Counted from the stretch's first letter, positions 6,196 to 15,117 are shown. The stretch: DNA of 64,000 nt from an uncultured Ruminococcus sp. (GCA_958403905.1 CATXZD010000008.1:1-64000); one strand, 5' to 3'. Numbers and translations are program-made. The notes: a model not told the origin generated them from the sequence alone.

Positions 6196-8250
6196 GTATC
6201 ACAAGTTACAATTGAATATCAATAAGATTTAGTATCAATAAGATTTTAATTGAATAATGTATAAACGCTTTAGCTTTTCTGATGGGGAACTGGAGCGTTT
6301 TACTTTTGTATGGTATGATACAAGTTAGTATGTTCAAAGTGTCATTCAGGATACTAATTGATATTAATATATTAACTATCTTAAGTACATTATAAGGCTT
6401 GTATTGCGTGTTTAAGTAAAAAAATATTTGATATATTAGATTAGCGGTATAAGTGCAATAGAGGTTAATTATAAGCTTTATATAAGGATACAATAGATAT
6501 AATTGATATAGTTTTTTAATTGATCAGGCAAGGCAGGACGGCACAAGCAACAGACAGTTAATAATTAATTTGATTGATTTGATATTAGTATATTTATATC
6601 CTTTTAATATTGATATATGATAGTATCTGATTATAATAATTAATTTTGGTATTGTATATTGTATTACGTATTATGTTACAACTTGTATTATTATGTATAA
6701 TATAATTATAATCAATTGACTTTGCGGTGATTATACTATTTGTTATTACTGATTTGTATTATACTAATTGTATATTGTGTTAATTGTACTACCTTTGTAT
6801 TATAATTGTAGTACAGTTATTTACTTTTTGTTTACCGTTGCTGATTGCTGTATATAACAAGTAATTTACAATTAATTTTTACATATTATCACTTGTAATT
6901 GTTTAAAAATCGGTAACAGATCAATAATAATATTTTAACTGATGCTGATTTGATGGTAAAAAGTGGTAAAATTCAATTTGATAAAAATACATAATATCAA
7001 ATTGTCTTAATTACCTTATTTTTAAGCAATTATTGGCGGGGATATTTTACACTTTTATTCTAAAATAGAATTATAATATACCTCATACCGAGTTCATCTA
7101 TCACTCCACAATCACAAAAATTTACCATTTACCCAATTTCTCTTCCACATCTCCCTACTCACTAAAATTTATCAAATCCCACTACAATCCAATCGGTTTA
7201 GCGAACGGTAAACACCAACCCAAACTCTAATCCAAACTCTTTAAAAGTCCCATTCCTAAGCCATTTTTAACACTTTTAAAATTTTTAACTCTACTCAAAA
7301 ACCTCTCAAAATCTCTATTCAATACCTCTCAAACGAAGTATAATCCCATTTCTAACAAAACAAAAACTAAAAATCCATCTTCAAATACACCTCTTAACCC
7401 CATAATTCTAATCCTTAAAAGACCTTATATATAAGTCATTTTTAGTCTCTTATATATTCAATTTAATAACATTAACTTTTCTTTATTTGCCTCTTCAGAA
7501 CCCTCTTAAACCGTTCAACAGAAACCGATACCCTATTCCCTATATCTCAATTTTATTCTTAATTTCCTTAAATCAAAGTAATTCATAACTATAATATGTA
7601 ATTTTAGAAACGGTAAATATCAATTTTAAAATAGAAAAACCGTTAGACTGAATGACAACTACATAAATTTTCTTATCAATTTTCATATCATAACAGATTA
7701 AGTTAAACTACACAGTTAATATATCTCTATACAACTTAAATAATATACCAATCTAAATAGCATATCAACTTAATCTAATACAAATTCAATTTAACATAAC
7801 ATACTTATGACACATCATATATATGGTGAAACTATCTAATCATAAAGTTACTATTCATAAAACTATTACTAATGAAGTCTACTAATCAATATGAATAATT
7901 ATTAATCAAGAAAGAACTAATCAAGAGGAAACTGTTAATTAAGAATAATCTTTCTATAAGAATATAGCATACTTAGGAGTGTAGTTCTATTAGAAACAAG
8001 CTCTATCAGGAACATAACTTACTAGTCTATATCTCGTACTGGTTCATATAAAATCCTACCTTTATCACTTACCTTTTTTATTGCTTATTGGATACGAATA
8101 AAATTTTTAAAAATAATTTTAAAAAATTTTTTATTTTTATTTGTTAAATCAGAAAATAAATTGTATAATAAAGTATGAAGAATTTTTTGAATAGGATTAA
8201 TGATTGGACTTATCATATTGACTTATCAAAAAATATTTGTTGTAATTAAG
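6196..8250. other. Two-kilobase gene-less region with strand composition switch
   Basis: No credible gene is visible on either strand. Up to about 6,990 the plus strand is T-rich and mildly richer in G than C. From 7,081 to 7,560 it is strikingly C-rich: I count 133 C against 20 G in 480 bases. ACGGTAAA or its complement recurs at about 6829, 7206 and 7609, and AACGGT...ACCGTT (7609-7644) forms an inverted repeat. A TATAAT box lies at about 8165. A replication origin or a packaging/cis element are possibilities; no function is shown. Confidence 0.5.
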
Positions 8251-8266
8251 TTAGTAAGTCTATATA
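8251..8266 (+). promoter_or_regulatory. Repeated promoter/operator element, copy g
   Basis: TTAGTAAGTCTATATA on the plus strand, 186 bases before the gene at 8452 that opens the RNA polymerase block. Together with its flanks it shares an exact 20-base identity with copy h at 22,802-22,821. Confidence 0.6.
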
Positions 8267-8308
8267 TTTAATTTTCTTCTCTAACAACATTAAGTCTATT
8301 CCTCAAAC

Positions 8309-8330
8309 GTGACCTTCCGCAGGAAGTCAC
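8309..8330 (+). other. Short hairpin in the leader of the 8452 gene
   Basis: GTGACCTTCC pairs with GGAAGTCAC around a GCA loop, with one bulged base. Without a T run it is more likely a leader structure than a terminator. Confidence 0.4.
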
Positions 8331-8451
8331 TCCTCTCATTTAGGTAACTATATGGATTTAGGTTTAGATGTAGATATTTTCGTAGGTTTTTACGACTAAT
8401 TTTTTATTTTATTCATAGTTTTTGTGAAAATAATGATTGGAGATGCTATTT

Positions 8452-9282
8452 ATGAAAAAGAATGAATTAAGAGGTTTACAGTGTAACAGAATACTGATTC
8501 CTGAAAGTGTTATTACAAATACAAAATTACAAAAATATCGAGTATCAACATTAGCTTACATTTGTGCTATGACAGGTGTGGCGTATAAAATCAATTTTTC
8601 AATAAAACTAATTGTGAATTGGTTAGGGAAATGTGATGATAGACGTATAACAAAAAATGGGTGCAATACAGCCAGTGGGATTAAAGATTGTATTGAGTCG
8701 TTTAAGAATAGTGGTATTCTCTCATATAGCAATAATGAATTAAAGTTTGCTACTTCGATAGAAGGACAATTTGATAAAGAAAAATATAGCGAGTATTACA
8801 CTAATGAGAGATTTGCTAAAATCTATATAGATGAGTTGTTTAGTGTTATAAATTATCAAAATTCAAACAATGAAGAATATATTGACAATTCTATTCTACT
8901 TCTTGTGTTTGCTTATTTAAGAATGAGAATACCTGTAAAAAATAATTTGGCTGGTGCAAGCGAAAGACCTGATGCTTACGATACTAATTATAATATTATT
9001 GGTAACGAATTAGGGTTGTCGGAGAGACTAGTATCAAAATCAATAAAGACGTTAGTGCAATTAGGACTTTTGTATGAACAGCGTAGAGGTAAAGAAATTT
9101 ATTATCTAACTGACGATAAAGGGAATAAGATTACACATCGAAAAGAAAAAACAGTTATATTCTGCAATACTTACAAGCGTATTGATAAGAATGGTAAAAC
9201 CTATTTAGTAGCTGAAGGAAAAGACTATTATCTCAAAGAGGCTAATGATAAAGAAAATGAATTAAATCGAAAAGGAATGTAG
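8452..9282 (+). CDS. Winged-helix-like replication or regulatory protein (276 aa)
   Basis: I chose the ATG at 8452 because TGGAG lies nine bases upstream; the earlier TTG and ATG overlap that site. The order of short helices around residues 25-85 and 'IGNELGLSERLVSKSIKTLVQLGLLYEQRRGKEIYYL' (about 185-225) is a helix-turn-helix with wing, as in replication initiators of the DnaD/RepA type and in MarR-like regulators. No catalytic motif. It opens the operon that leads into the RNA polymerase gene. Precise role unknown. Confidence 0.55.
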   Translation: MKKNELRGLQCNRILIPESVITNTKLQKYRVSTLAYICAMTGVAYKINFSIKLIVNWLGKCDDRRITKNGCNTASGIKDCIESFKNSGILSYSNNELKFATSIEGQFDKEKYSEYYTNERFAKIYIDELFSVINYQNSNNEEYIDNSILLLVFAYLRMRIPVKNNLAGASERPDAYDTNYNIIGNELGLSERLVSKSIKTLVQLGLLYEQRRGKEIYYLTDDKGNKITHRKEKTVIFCNTYKRIDKNGKTYLVAEGKDYYLKEANDKENELNRKGM

Positions 9283-9290
9283 GTGTTTAT

Positions 9291-9386
9291 ATGAGTGAAC
9301 TATTATTTAAGACAATTATTATAATTAGTTTAATTTTATGGATTTGGGTACTTATGACGGATAATAACAAGCCCAAAATACCATAG
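9291..9386 (+). CDS. Membrane micropeptide (31 aa)
   Basis: ATG with AGGTG upstream opens MSELLFKTIIIISLILWIWV followed by a short polar tail ending NNKPKIP. Residues 8-22 are a single membrane segment. It sits eight bases after the preceding gene. No known family; small size limits confidence. Confidence 0.45.
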   Translation: MSELLFKTIIIISLILWIWVLMTDNNKPKIP

Positions 9387-9421
9387 TTTAAAATATCTAA
9401 TATAGAAAGGTGGTGGTTATT

Positions 9422-9613
9422 ATGCAAGAAGATAAGAATAATTTACAATGCAAAAGTAAACAGACAGACAAATCAATATTAAGCGAAAAAGATTTCTATC
9501 CTCCTAAAGACAATAGATATTGGGAATCTGGTGTTCAAGATATAAAAGGTGGAGATAACTTTGCTGGTTATGCGGAGTATTACTTTACAATGTATGAAGA
9601 TGAATGGTGGTGA
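9422..9613 (+). CDS. Small hypothetical protein (63 aa)
   Basis: The ATG at 9422 is chosen because AAAGGTGGTGG lies just upstream. The protein is very polar, with a C-terminus rich in aromatic and acidic residues (YAEYYFTMYEDEWW). It ends six bases before the RNA polymerase gene, so the two are translated as a pair; a small partner of the polymerase is conceivable but only inference. Confidence 0.55.
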   Translation: MQEDKNNLQCKSKQTDKSILSEKDFYPPKDNRYWESGVQDIKGGDNFAGYAEYYFTMYEDEWW

Positions 9614-9619
9614 TAAATT

Positions 9620-12553
9620 ATGTTGGATTCACAAATTTCTATCCTTGGAGTCGACACAGGTAATTTTTACTCTAAACACGAAGAGAGATTACATAAGTTA
9701 AATCATAAACTGCGTAATGAGAGAAAGCAATTGCTCAATGGTTATACTGTAAAAATGAAAAATAAAAAAAGAGTTATCAGAGGTATTGTTGATGTTGAGA
9801 AGGATTTAGAGAAATTCGGTATAACTACTTCTGATTTAGAAAAAGTTAATTTTGAAGGTAGAACAGATGAAGAAATTGAAATAATTGAGGGTTTAAAGAC
9901 AGAATATTTCAAGATTAAACACCAAATTGAAATAAAACGAGAAAAGATTAAAAAAATTAAATCTAATTTATTACAGTTACTTGAAAATAAAACTAACGAA
10001 AATATCAAAACTAACGGCAAACATCATATTAGAGAATTAAGAGATAATAGTGTATCTCATATAAATATAATTTCTGTATTTACATCTTCCCTTACTCGAA
10101 TGATTGGTGCGGAGATAGATTGTTTAACTAAGGATTTTATGGTAGTACAGGTCTACTATTTTCAGATATTACACGATATTTTACTTTATGGTTTTATGTA
10201 TGAGGGTGAGAAGTATATTTACTTTACCTCTTCGGCAGGACAGATTAGGACTAAAAAATGTGTATTTATTAAAGAAAGTGTTTGGAAGAAATATGAAAAG
10301 ACTATAATGTGTGGTTTAACTGTAGATGAGATAAACGCTAAGGGTGGAATAAACAAAAATAAATTTTTAGCGTACACTGCCCTCAATAATAGTGCGACCG
10401 ATGTTTGGGAAGAGTTTGATATAGATAAAAGTATTGTTATTGATGACTTTGAAACGAATGTTACTGGCGAAGTAGATTATATTGACGGAGAAGATTTTTC
10501 AATAACAAGGAAAGCTATGGACATTCCTATCCCTCATACAGATGGCTGCGGTATGATTTTGCCTAACGCATTTGGAAAAGAACAAAGAAATATGATGATT
10601 AGACTTCCATTCATCAAAGGACTTCTTGGTGTTATGGATTTCCGAAAATTTATTGAAGTTAATGGTGGTAATCCTGTTATTAAAGATATTTACGGCGAGG
10701 AACATAATGTTATTGATGAAGATATACAAGTTATTTTCACAAAGAGTCAGTTTAAACTCTACAAATACTACGATAACTATGAAGACTACAAGAGTAAGTA
10801 CAAACAGTATGGTTGTCAAGCTGGATTTACCAATATGGAAGAAGACAGAATTAAGAACGCAACTATTAACTATCAAATGTTACAGAGTTTGGTTGACATT
10901 ACAGATGATGAGTTAGTTAAGATTGCAAGTGCCTCAGTTGAAACATTAACAAATATGACTGCTTCAATAGATGGTGTAAAGAATGTATTGAATATTTCGC
11001 CTTACAATACAAACAAGACCTATCTTCAAAAGGCAATAGCAATTTATCCTGAGTTGCTTAATGATATTTTTATTAAAAATAGATTAAGAAATATAAAGGA
11101 TAGTTTAGTTAAAGGTTTTAAGGGCGGCAAGCTAAAGGTCAACGGAAAGTACACATTTATTCTCCCCGATTTATACGCAGCTTGTGAATATTGGTTTTTG
11201 AATAATAGTAATCCTGATGGATTACTTGAAGACGGTGAGGTATTCTGTTGGTTATATCGTAAAGCCGAGAAGTTAGATTGTTTGAGATCACCTCATCTTT
11301 TTATGGAGCATGGTATTAGAAAGAATGTCGCTTGTAAAAATTATAATAAAAGGCAACAACAAATTAGGGAATGGTTTTGCACTAAAGCTATTTATACCAG
11401 TTGCCATGATTTAATAAGTAAGATTTTGCAATTTGACTGTGACGGTGACCGCGGACTAATAGTAGCCGATAAAACAATTGTTCAAGTTGCAGAGCGTAAT
11501 ATAGAAAAATATGATATTGTACCTCTTTATTACAAAATGAAAAAGGCTTCAGCTTCGCAAATAACCAATGAAGTAATTTATCAGGGGTTAATATTAGCTT
11601 TTACCTCTGCCCCTATAGGATTATATAGTAACAATATCTCTAAGATTTGGAATAGTGATATTTTCGTAAATGGTTCGTATGAAGATCAATGCCATGCAAT
11701 AGATTGTGTAAAAAGATTAACGGCATACTCAAATTTCAATATTGATTACGCTAAATCTCTTTATAAGCCTGAGTTTCCTCGACAGATCAAGAAAGATGTT
11801 CAAGAGTTTGCCAAACAATTATTACCCCATTATTTTATTTATGCAAAAGATAAAGAAGAAAAACAAGTTAGAGATGTGAATAATACGCTTGTAAATAGAT
11901 TATCCAATATTATTCCTAATCCTCGTATTAAATGTAAATATGTAAATGCAGACGGTAAACATAAGGCGTTATTAAAACCTGATTATAGGTTATTAATGTA
12001 TAATCCTGATTTAGAAGTTGACATTATAAAATCAAATAACGGTAGATTATTAGAAGGTACAAATCCTGTAATTCTTAAATATAATGAGTTGGCTTCTTCG
12101 TATGGATATAAAATAAGTGCGATAAATGAGCAAGAAGATTTGAGTTATGTACCAAGAGAAACTATGTATAAATCTCAAGTAAAGCAGATGGTGTTGTATC
12201 GCCAACTAATTGCGGAAATAAAAAATGAGTTTTCTCACTTCGGATATTCTGATAAAGAGATTGCTGATATTTTAGTTAAATATATATATGGGATTAAAGA
12301 TAGCAAATATAAAGATTTACTTTGGGTTTGTTATGGCGAGTATCTATATGAGAATTTAAGGAAAAGAATTAAATCGCCTACAAAAGAAGTTCAATGTGTG
12401 GATTGCGGTGAGTGGTTTGAAGTTGGAAAATTTGACTCTGCTACTTGTCGATGTGAGAGTTGTTTGGAAGAACATAAAAGAGAATTGAGAAGACTAAAAA
12501 AGCAGAGGTATAGACAAAGAATTGCTATGTCTACCATACCCTCTAATGAATAA
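9620..12553 (+). CDS. Single-chain DPBB RNA polymerase, YonO/QDE-1 type (977 aa)
   Basis: The key motif is QFDCDGDRGLIVAD, with D606, D608 and D610 as the metal-binding D-x-D-G-D triad shared by multisubunit RNA polymerase beta-prime, QDE-1/eukaryotic RdRP and the phage enzyme YonO. About 45 residues earlier LRSPHLFMEHGIR (R556-S-P-H559) matches the 'NPCLHPGDIR'-like motif that precedes this triad in RdRP-type proteins. The length agrees with YonO (about 900 aa). Residues 60-130 are coiled coil. The C-terminus has a zinc-binding module (C926, C929, C945, C948) and a basic tail. YonO makes RNA from DNA without a sigma factor and transcribes late genes of SPbeta; a like role here is inference. 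No integrase or DNA polymerase motifs are present. Confidence 0.75.
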   Translation: MLDSQISILGVDTGNFYSKHEERLHKLNHKLRNERKQLLNGYTVKMKNKKRVIRGIVDVEKDLEKFGITTSDLEKVNFEGRTDEEIEIIEGLKTEYFKIKHQIEIKREKIKKIKSNLLQLLENKTNENIKTNGKHHIRELRDNSVSHINIISVFTSSLTRMIGAEIDCLTKDFMVVQVYYFQILHDILLYGFMYEGEKYIYFTSSAGQIRTKKCVFIKESVWKKYEKTIMCGLTVDEINAKGGINKNKFLAYTALNNSATDVWEEFDIDKSIVIDDFETNVTGEVDYIDGEDFSITRKAMDIPIPHTDGCGMILPNAFGKEQRNMMIRLPFIKGLLGVMDFRKFIEVNGGNPVIKDIYGEEHNVIDEDIQVIFTKSQFKLYKYYDNYEDYKSKYKQYGCQAGFTNMEEDRIKNATINYQMLQSLVDITDDELVKIASASVETLTNMTASIDGVKNVLNISPYNTNKTYLQKAIAIYPELLNDIFIKNRLRNIKDSLVKGFKGGKLKVNGKYTFILPDLYAACEYWFLNNSNPDGLLEDGEVFCWLYRKAEKLDCLRSPHLFMEHGIRKNVACKNYNKRQQQIREWFCTKAIYTSCHDLISKILQFDCDGDRGLIVADKTIVQVAERNIEKYDIVPLYYKMKKASASQITNEVIYQGLILAFTSAPIGLYSNNISKIWNSDIFVNGSYEDQCHAIDCVKRLTAYSNFNIDYAKSLYKPEFPRQIKKDVQEFAKQLLPHYFIYAKDKEEKQVRDVNNTLVNRLSNIIPNPRIKCKYVNADGKHKALLKPDYRLLMYNPDLEVDIIKSNNGRLLEGTNPVILKYNELASSYGYKISAINEQEDLSYVPRETMYKSQVKQMVLYRQLIAEIKNEFSHFGYSDKEIADILVKYIYGIKDSKYKDLLWVCYGEYLYENLRKRIKSPTKEVQCVDCGEWFEVGKFDSATCRCESCLEEHKRELRRLKKQRYRQRIAMSTIPSNE

Positions 12554-12554
12554 A

Positions 12555-12727
12555 AATAACCTTAAAACAAGGTAATATGTAAAATATAGAAAAATCAAGA
12601 ATGACCTAAAATTAAGGTAATTTATGTAATGTAAAAATATCGCCTTATGGGAGAATACCCCTATAAAAGAAAATATCTCTTCATTCTAAATTACCTTAAT
12701 TGTTTGACAAGAATGGAGGCGGTTACT
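12555..12727 (+). other. Leader with repeated ACCTTAA/TTAAGGT elements
   Basis: ACCTT...AAGGTAAT (12,560-12,575), ACCT...TTAAGGTAAT (12,606-12,623) and ATTACCTTAA (12,690-12,699) repeat one short theme. The last two form a 10-base perfect inverted repeat around 66 bases. They could be operators or a leader fold for the HU-like gene. Confidence 0.35.
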
Positions 12728-13069
12728 ATGAGTGACCAAGATAAGATTGTGACTACCCAAGTCATAACGAAACGAGAAGTAATTAAATCACTTGCAGAAG
12801 AATTTGATATGACCATAAAATCAGTTAGTTCGATATACAATAGTTTAGAAAATAAAATTAGATTGATGTTAGCTAATGCAGACGAAAAAACAAATGTTGA
12901 GATACATTTATTTGATGGTATAAAGATAGAGAGTAAACTATTACAAAGAAGAGAAAAGTTAAATAATTTAACTGGTGAAAGACTAATGTTAGACAAGAGA
13001 ATTAAAGCAAAAGCCAGTTTGTCACGAAGATATGTCGAAAAGTTAAATCGCAAGAAAAAAATTACTTAA
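12728..13069 (+). CDS. HU/IHF-like DNA-binding protein (113 aa)
   Basis: ATG at 12,728 with GGAGGCGG upstream is preferred over the upstream in-frame ATG at 12,647, which lacks a site. The N-terminal part TKREVIKSLAEEFDMTIKSV is the helical clamp of HU proteins; 'EIHLFDGIKIESKLLQRREK' corresponds to the 'GFGTFEVRERAAR' strand region, followed by the arm 'NLTGERLMLDKRIKAKAS' in place of the usual 'NPxTGExI'. It is longer and more diverged than bacterial HU. Such proteins bend DNA non-specifically and could assist replication, packaging or transcription by the polymerase just upstream. Confidence 0.65.
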   Translation: MSDQDKIVTTQVITKREVIKSLAEEFDMTIKSVSSIYNSLENKIRLMLANADEKTNVEIHLFDGIKIESKLLQRREKLNNLTGERLMLDKRIKAKASLSRRYVEKLNRKKKIT

Positions 13070-13170
13070 TTATTATGTTATACTCAGTGGTAACACTGTG
13101 TATATAAACCATTGTTCCTTTTGCTGGTTTTAAGTGGTTAATTTGTTCATATTTTATACCTTTCTAAAGT

Positions 13171-13200
13171 AATACGCCCCATCAGTAGGTGGGGCGTATT
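13171..13200 (+). terminator. Strong hairpin after the HU-like gene
   Basis: AATACGCCCCA pairs perfectly with TGGGGCGTATT around an 8-base loop. The downstream sequence lacks a T run, so it may be an RNA-processing or stabilising hairpin next to the tRNA-like element. Confidence 0.45.
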
Positions 13201-13203
13201 CGT

Positions 13204-13268
13204 GGGAGCGTATTTTATGTAGAAGGCTCTTTTGAGTGGTTGAGGTTCAAATCCTTACACTTCCACCA
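13204..13268 (+). tRNA. Degenerate tRNA-like element with encoded CCA
   Basis: The 3' half is canonical: T stem TGAGG/CCTTA around TTCAAAT, then CACTTCC, A and CCA. The 5' GGGAGCG pairs with CACTTCC in six of seven positions (one C-A mismatch). But only 30 bases separate the acceptor strand from the T arm where about 41 are expected, so normal D and anticodon arms cannot both form. Total 65 bases. Either a decayed tRNA or a tRNA mimic. Confidence 0.35.
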
Positions 13269-13319
13269 ACAACGGCACTATAGGTGCAGTGCATTAAGCA
13301 CAGTTATACATTAAAAAAC

Positions 13320-13380
13320 ACGACATTCTGTAATACCTGATTATAAATGATAGGTCAGCAGAATGTCGTTTGTTTTTATT
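13320..13380 (+). terminator. Rho-independent terminator
   Basis: ACGACATTCTG pairs perfectly with CAGAATGTCGT, with an inner ACCT...AGGT stem, followed by TTGTTTTTATTTT. Confidence 0.75.
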
Positions 13381-13401
13381 TTAATTGTGAAAATTATATA
13401 T

Positions 13402-13477
13402 TACGGTGTAGAGTAATGGTAGCTCGGCTGTTTCATAGGCAGTTAATTTGCAAGGTCAAGTCTTGCCACTGTAACCA
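13402..13477 (+). tRNA. tRNA with CAU anticodon (Met or Ile2)
   Basis: Seventy-six bases fold as a full cloverleaf. The acceptor TACGGTG/CACTGTA has seven pairs. The D arm is GAG-TAATGGTAG-CTC and the anticodon stem GCTGT/GCAGT has a TTCATAG loop, anticodon CAT at 13,434-13,436. The T arm is GCAAG-GTCAAGT-CTTGC, then A and encoded CCA. A CAU anticodon means elongator/initiator Met or, if lysidine-modified, Ile for AUA codons. The acceptor lacks the initiator C1xA72 mismatch. The T loop begins G instead of T. Confidence 0.85.
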
Positions 13478-13521
13478 ATTATTATATTTAAGAATTTGTT
13501 TTAGAAGGAAGTGAAAAGAAT

Positions 13522-14943
13522 ATGAATACATTAGAAATGTTAGGTCAATATGGATTAACAAAAGAACAATATGAAGAATGTTTACAAACTATTATAGATA
13601 AGCGTAATGGTAATACTGATATTGATTGGCAAGAGATTATAGTAAAGTACAATCTCCCTTTTGCAGTAGATAGTCTCCGTAGAGTTAATAACGGCATTTT
13701 CGGCGGCGGTTTTGTTGCTGAATATATGAAAAAGTTTGCTGGTAAATCTTTAAACAATAAAACCGATGAAGATTTATCCAATAATAAAGATATTTCCTTC
13801 AATAAAGATGGTTCTATGTCAAGTTCTATGCTGTTGAAGATGACAGAGGAAGAAGCAAAAAATCCTGAGTTTATGTTAAAAGCGCATGGCTTTAGTATTG
13901 ATGATTGGGAACTTGCAAGTTGTCGAAATACAGTCAGACAAGTTGTAAGTAAGGTAGTTAATCAGGTTGATGATAACGGCAAATTGGTAAATCAGTACAC
14001 CGAAAAAGGCAAACCTGTTTATACTACTGATGTTAGGACTTTATATGCCAGTTATATCACTGTAAAGCCTAAAAAGGATAGAGATGTGTCGCTTAATAAA
14101 ATTGGAGAGTTTTTTGATAGACTTGATAGGAATTATTCTTTGCCTAAAATCAAAAAGGATTATTCTTTTATTACTGGCGATAAATTGTTGTTAATTGATA
14201 TTGCTGATTTACATATGAATTTACAAGCTACTATGCTTACGACAGGAAATAATTATAACTGTGAAATAGCAGAGCAATTATTTTTCTATGTTATCAATGA
14301 TGTCTTATCTCGGACTGAGAGGTATGATTTTGATGAGATTGTATTTATTATTGGTGGCGATGCACTAAATTCGGACGGATTATCGAGTACTACTACAAAG
14401 GGTACTCCGCAGGATAGCGATTTGCATTATTACGAAGCCTGTGAACGTATGTACGCTATGACAATTAAAGCAATTGATATTTTAAAAGATATTGCAAAAG
14501 TCAATGTAATTCTTTGTATGGGTAATCACGATGAAGTTACTGGTTATAAATTGGCAAAATATGTAGATGCTTGGTTTAGAAACGATAACAGAGTAGAGGT
14601 AAATTATACTCCCTTTGCTCGTAAATACAAATTGTATGGTAAGACTTTATTTTGTTTTGCTCACGATGGAAAAATACAAAAACTTCCTGCATTAATAGCA
14701 GATGAAGCAAGACAATATTGGTCGCAAGCTGATACTGTTGAGGTATTTCTTCAGCATTTACATACTGAACAAGTACTTATGGAGGACAATAATATTAGAA
14801 TACAGAGATTACCTACTATAAGTGGCAGAAGTAAATGGAGTGCCGATAAAGGATATTCTTCAAAAAGACAATGTAAGTCTTTTATTTTTGACAAAGAAGA
14901 TGGACTTACAGATGTTATTTATACTCCAATTAAAGTTAAGTAA
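13522..14943 (+). CDS. Calcineurin-like metallophosphoesterase (473 aa)
   Basis: The C-terminal half carries all motifs of the superfamily: D229-L-H231, GGDALNSD, G334-N-H-D-E338, H381 in FAHDG and H412-L-H414, which together hold two metal ions. The N-terminal 40 residues (YGLTKEQYEECLQTI..DWQEIIVKYNLPFAVDSLRRV) look like a DNA-binding helical domain of the sort found in phage terminase-linked proteins. It precedes the terminase genes. A nuclease or phosphatase acting on phage DNA or nucleotides is likely; substrate unknown. Starts ATG behind GAAGGAAGTG. Confidence 0.8.
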   Translation: MNTLEMLGQYGLTKEQYEECLQTIIDKRNGNTDIDWQEIIVKYNLPFAVDSLRRVNNGIFGGGFVAEYMKKFAGKSLNNKTDEDLSNNKDISFNKDGSMSSSMLLKMTEEEAKNPEFMLKAHGFSIDDWELASCRNTVRQVVSKVVNQVDDNGKLVNQYTEKGKPVYTTDVRTLYASYITVKPKKDRDVSLNKIGEFFDRLDRNYSLPKIKKDYSFITGDKLLLIDIADLHMNLQATMLTTGNNYNCEIAEQLFFYVINDVLSRTERYDFDEIVFIIGGDALNSDGLSSTTTKGTPQDSDLHYYEACERMYAMTIKAIDILKDIAKVNVILCMGNHDEVTGYKLAKYVDAWFRNDNRVEVNYTPFARKYKLYGKTLFCFAHDGKIQKLPALIADEARQYWSQADTVEVFLQHLHTEQVLMEDNNIRIQRLPTISGRSKWSADKGYSSKRQCKSFIFDKEDGLTDVIYTPIKVK

Positions 14944-14976
14944 CTATATCTTAACTGGTCAAACAAATATGTTTTG

Positions 14977-15090
14977 CATTGTACGGAAAACAATGTTGAT
15001 ACAATTACGTTTCACAATGTACGGAATAACATTGTTGAGCCAAAGTATATAGTTATTCAGTTAGAGGGCGGTACATTGTACTGTCCTCTA
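14977..15090 (+). repeat. Array of small hairpins before the packaging genes
   Basis: Two related units, CATTGTACGGAAAACAATG (14,977-14,995) and ACAATGT-ACGGAATA-ACATTGT (15,014-15,035), share ATTGTACGGAA/AATGTACGGAA. A third hairpin at 15,062-15,090 is 13 pairs long with two G-U pairs around ATT and ends 27 bases before the next start codon. A terminator, an operator array or a cos/pac signal are possible. Confidence 0.45.
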
Positions 15091-15117
15091 TATATATAAA
15101 AGAAAGGTGGTGTCGCT

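Larger units (their letters stand above)
13070..13521 (+). other. RNA-bearing gap between transcription and structural modules
   Basis: This gap holds a small CAGTG/CACTG hairpin (13,085-13,098), the strong hairpin at 13,171, a tRNA-like element, a terminator and a tRNA. No protein gene is visible. Confidence 0.6.

Noticed and set aside
6206..6493. Leftward 95-codon frame in the gene-less region
   Set aside because: Composition is only Ile/Tyr/Leu/Asn as expected of AT-rich random sequence, with no ribosome binding site.
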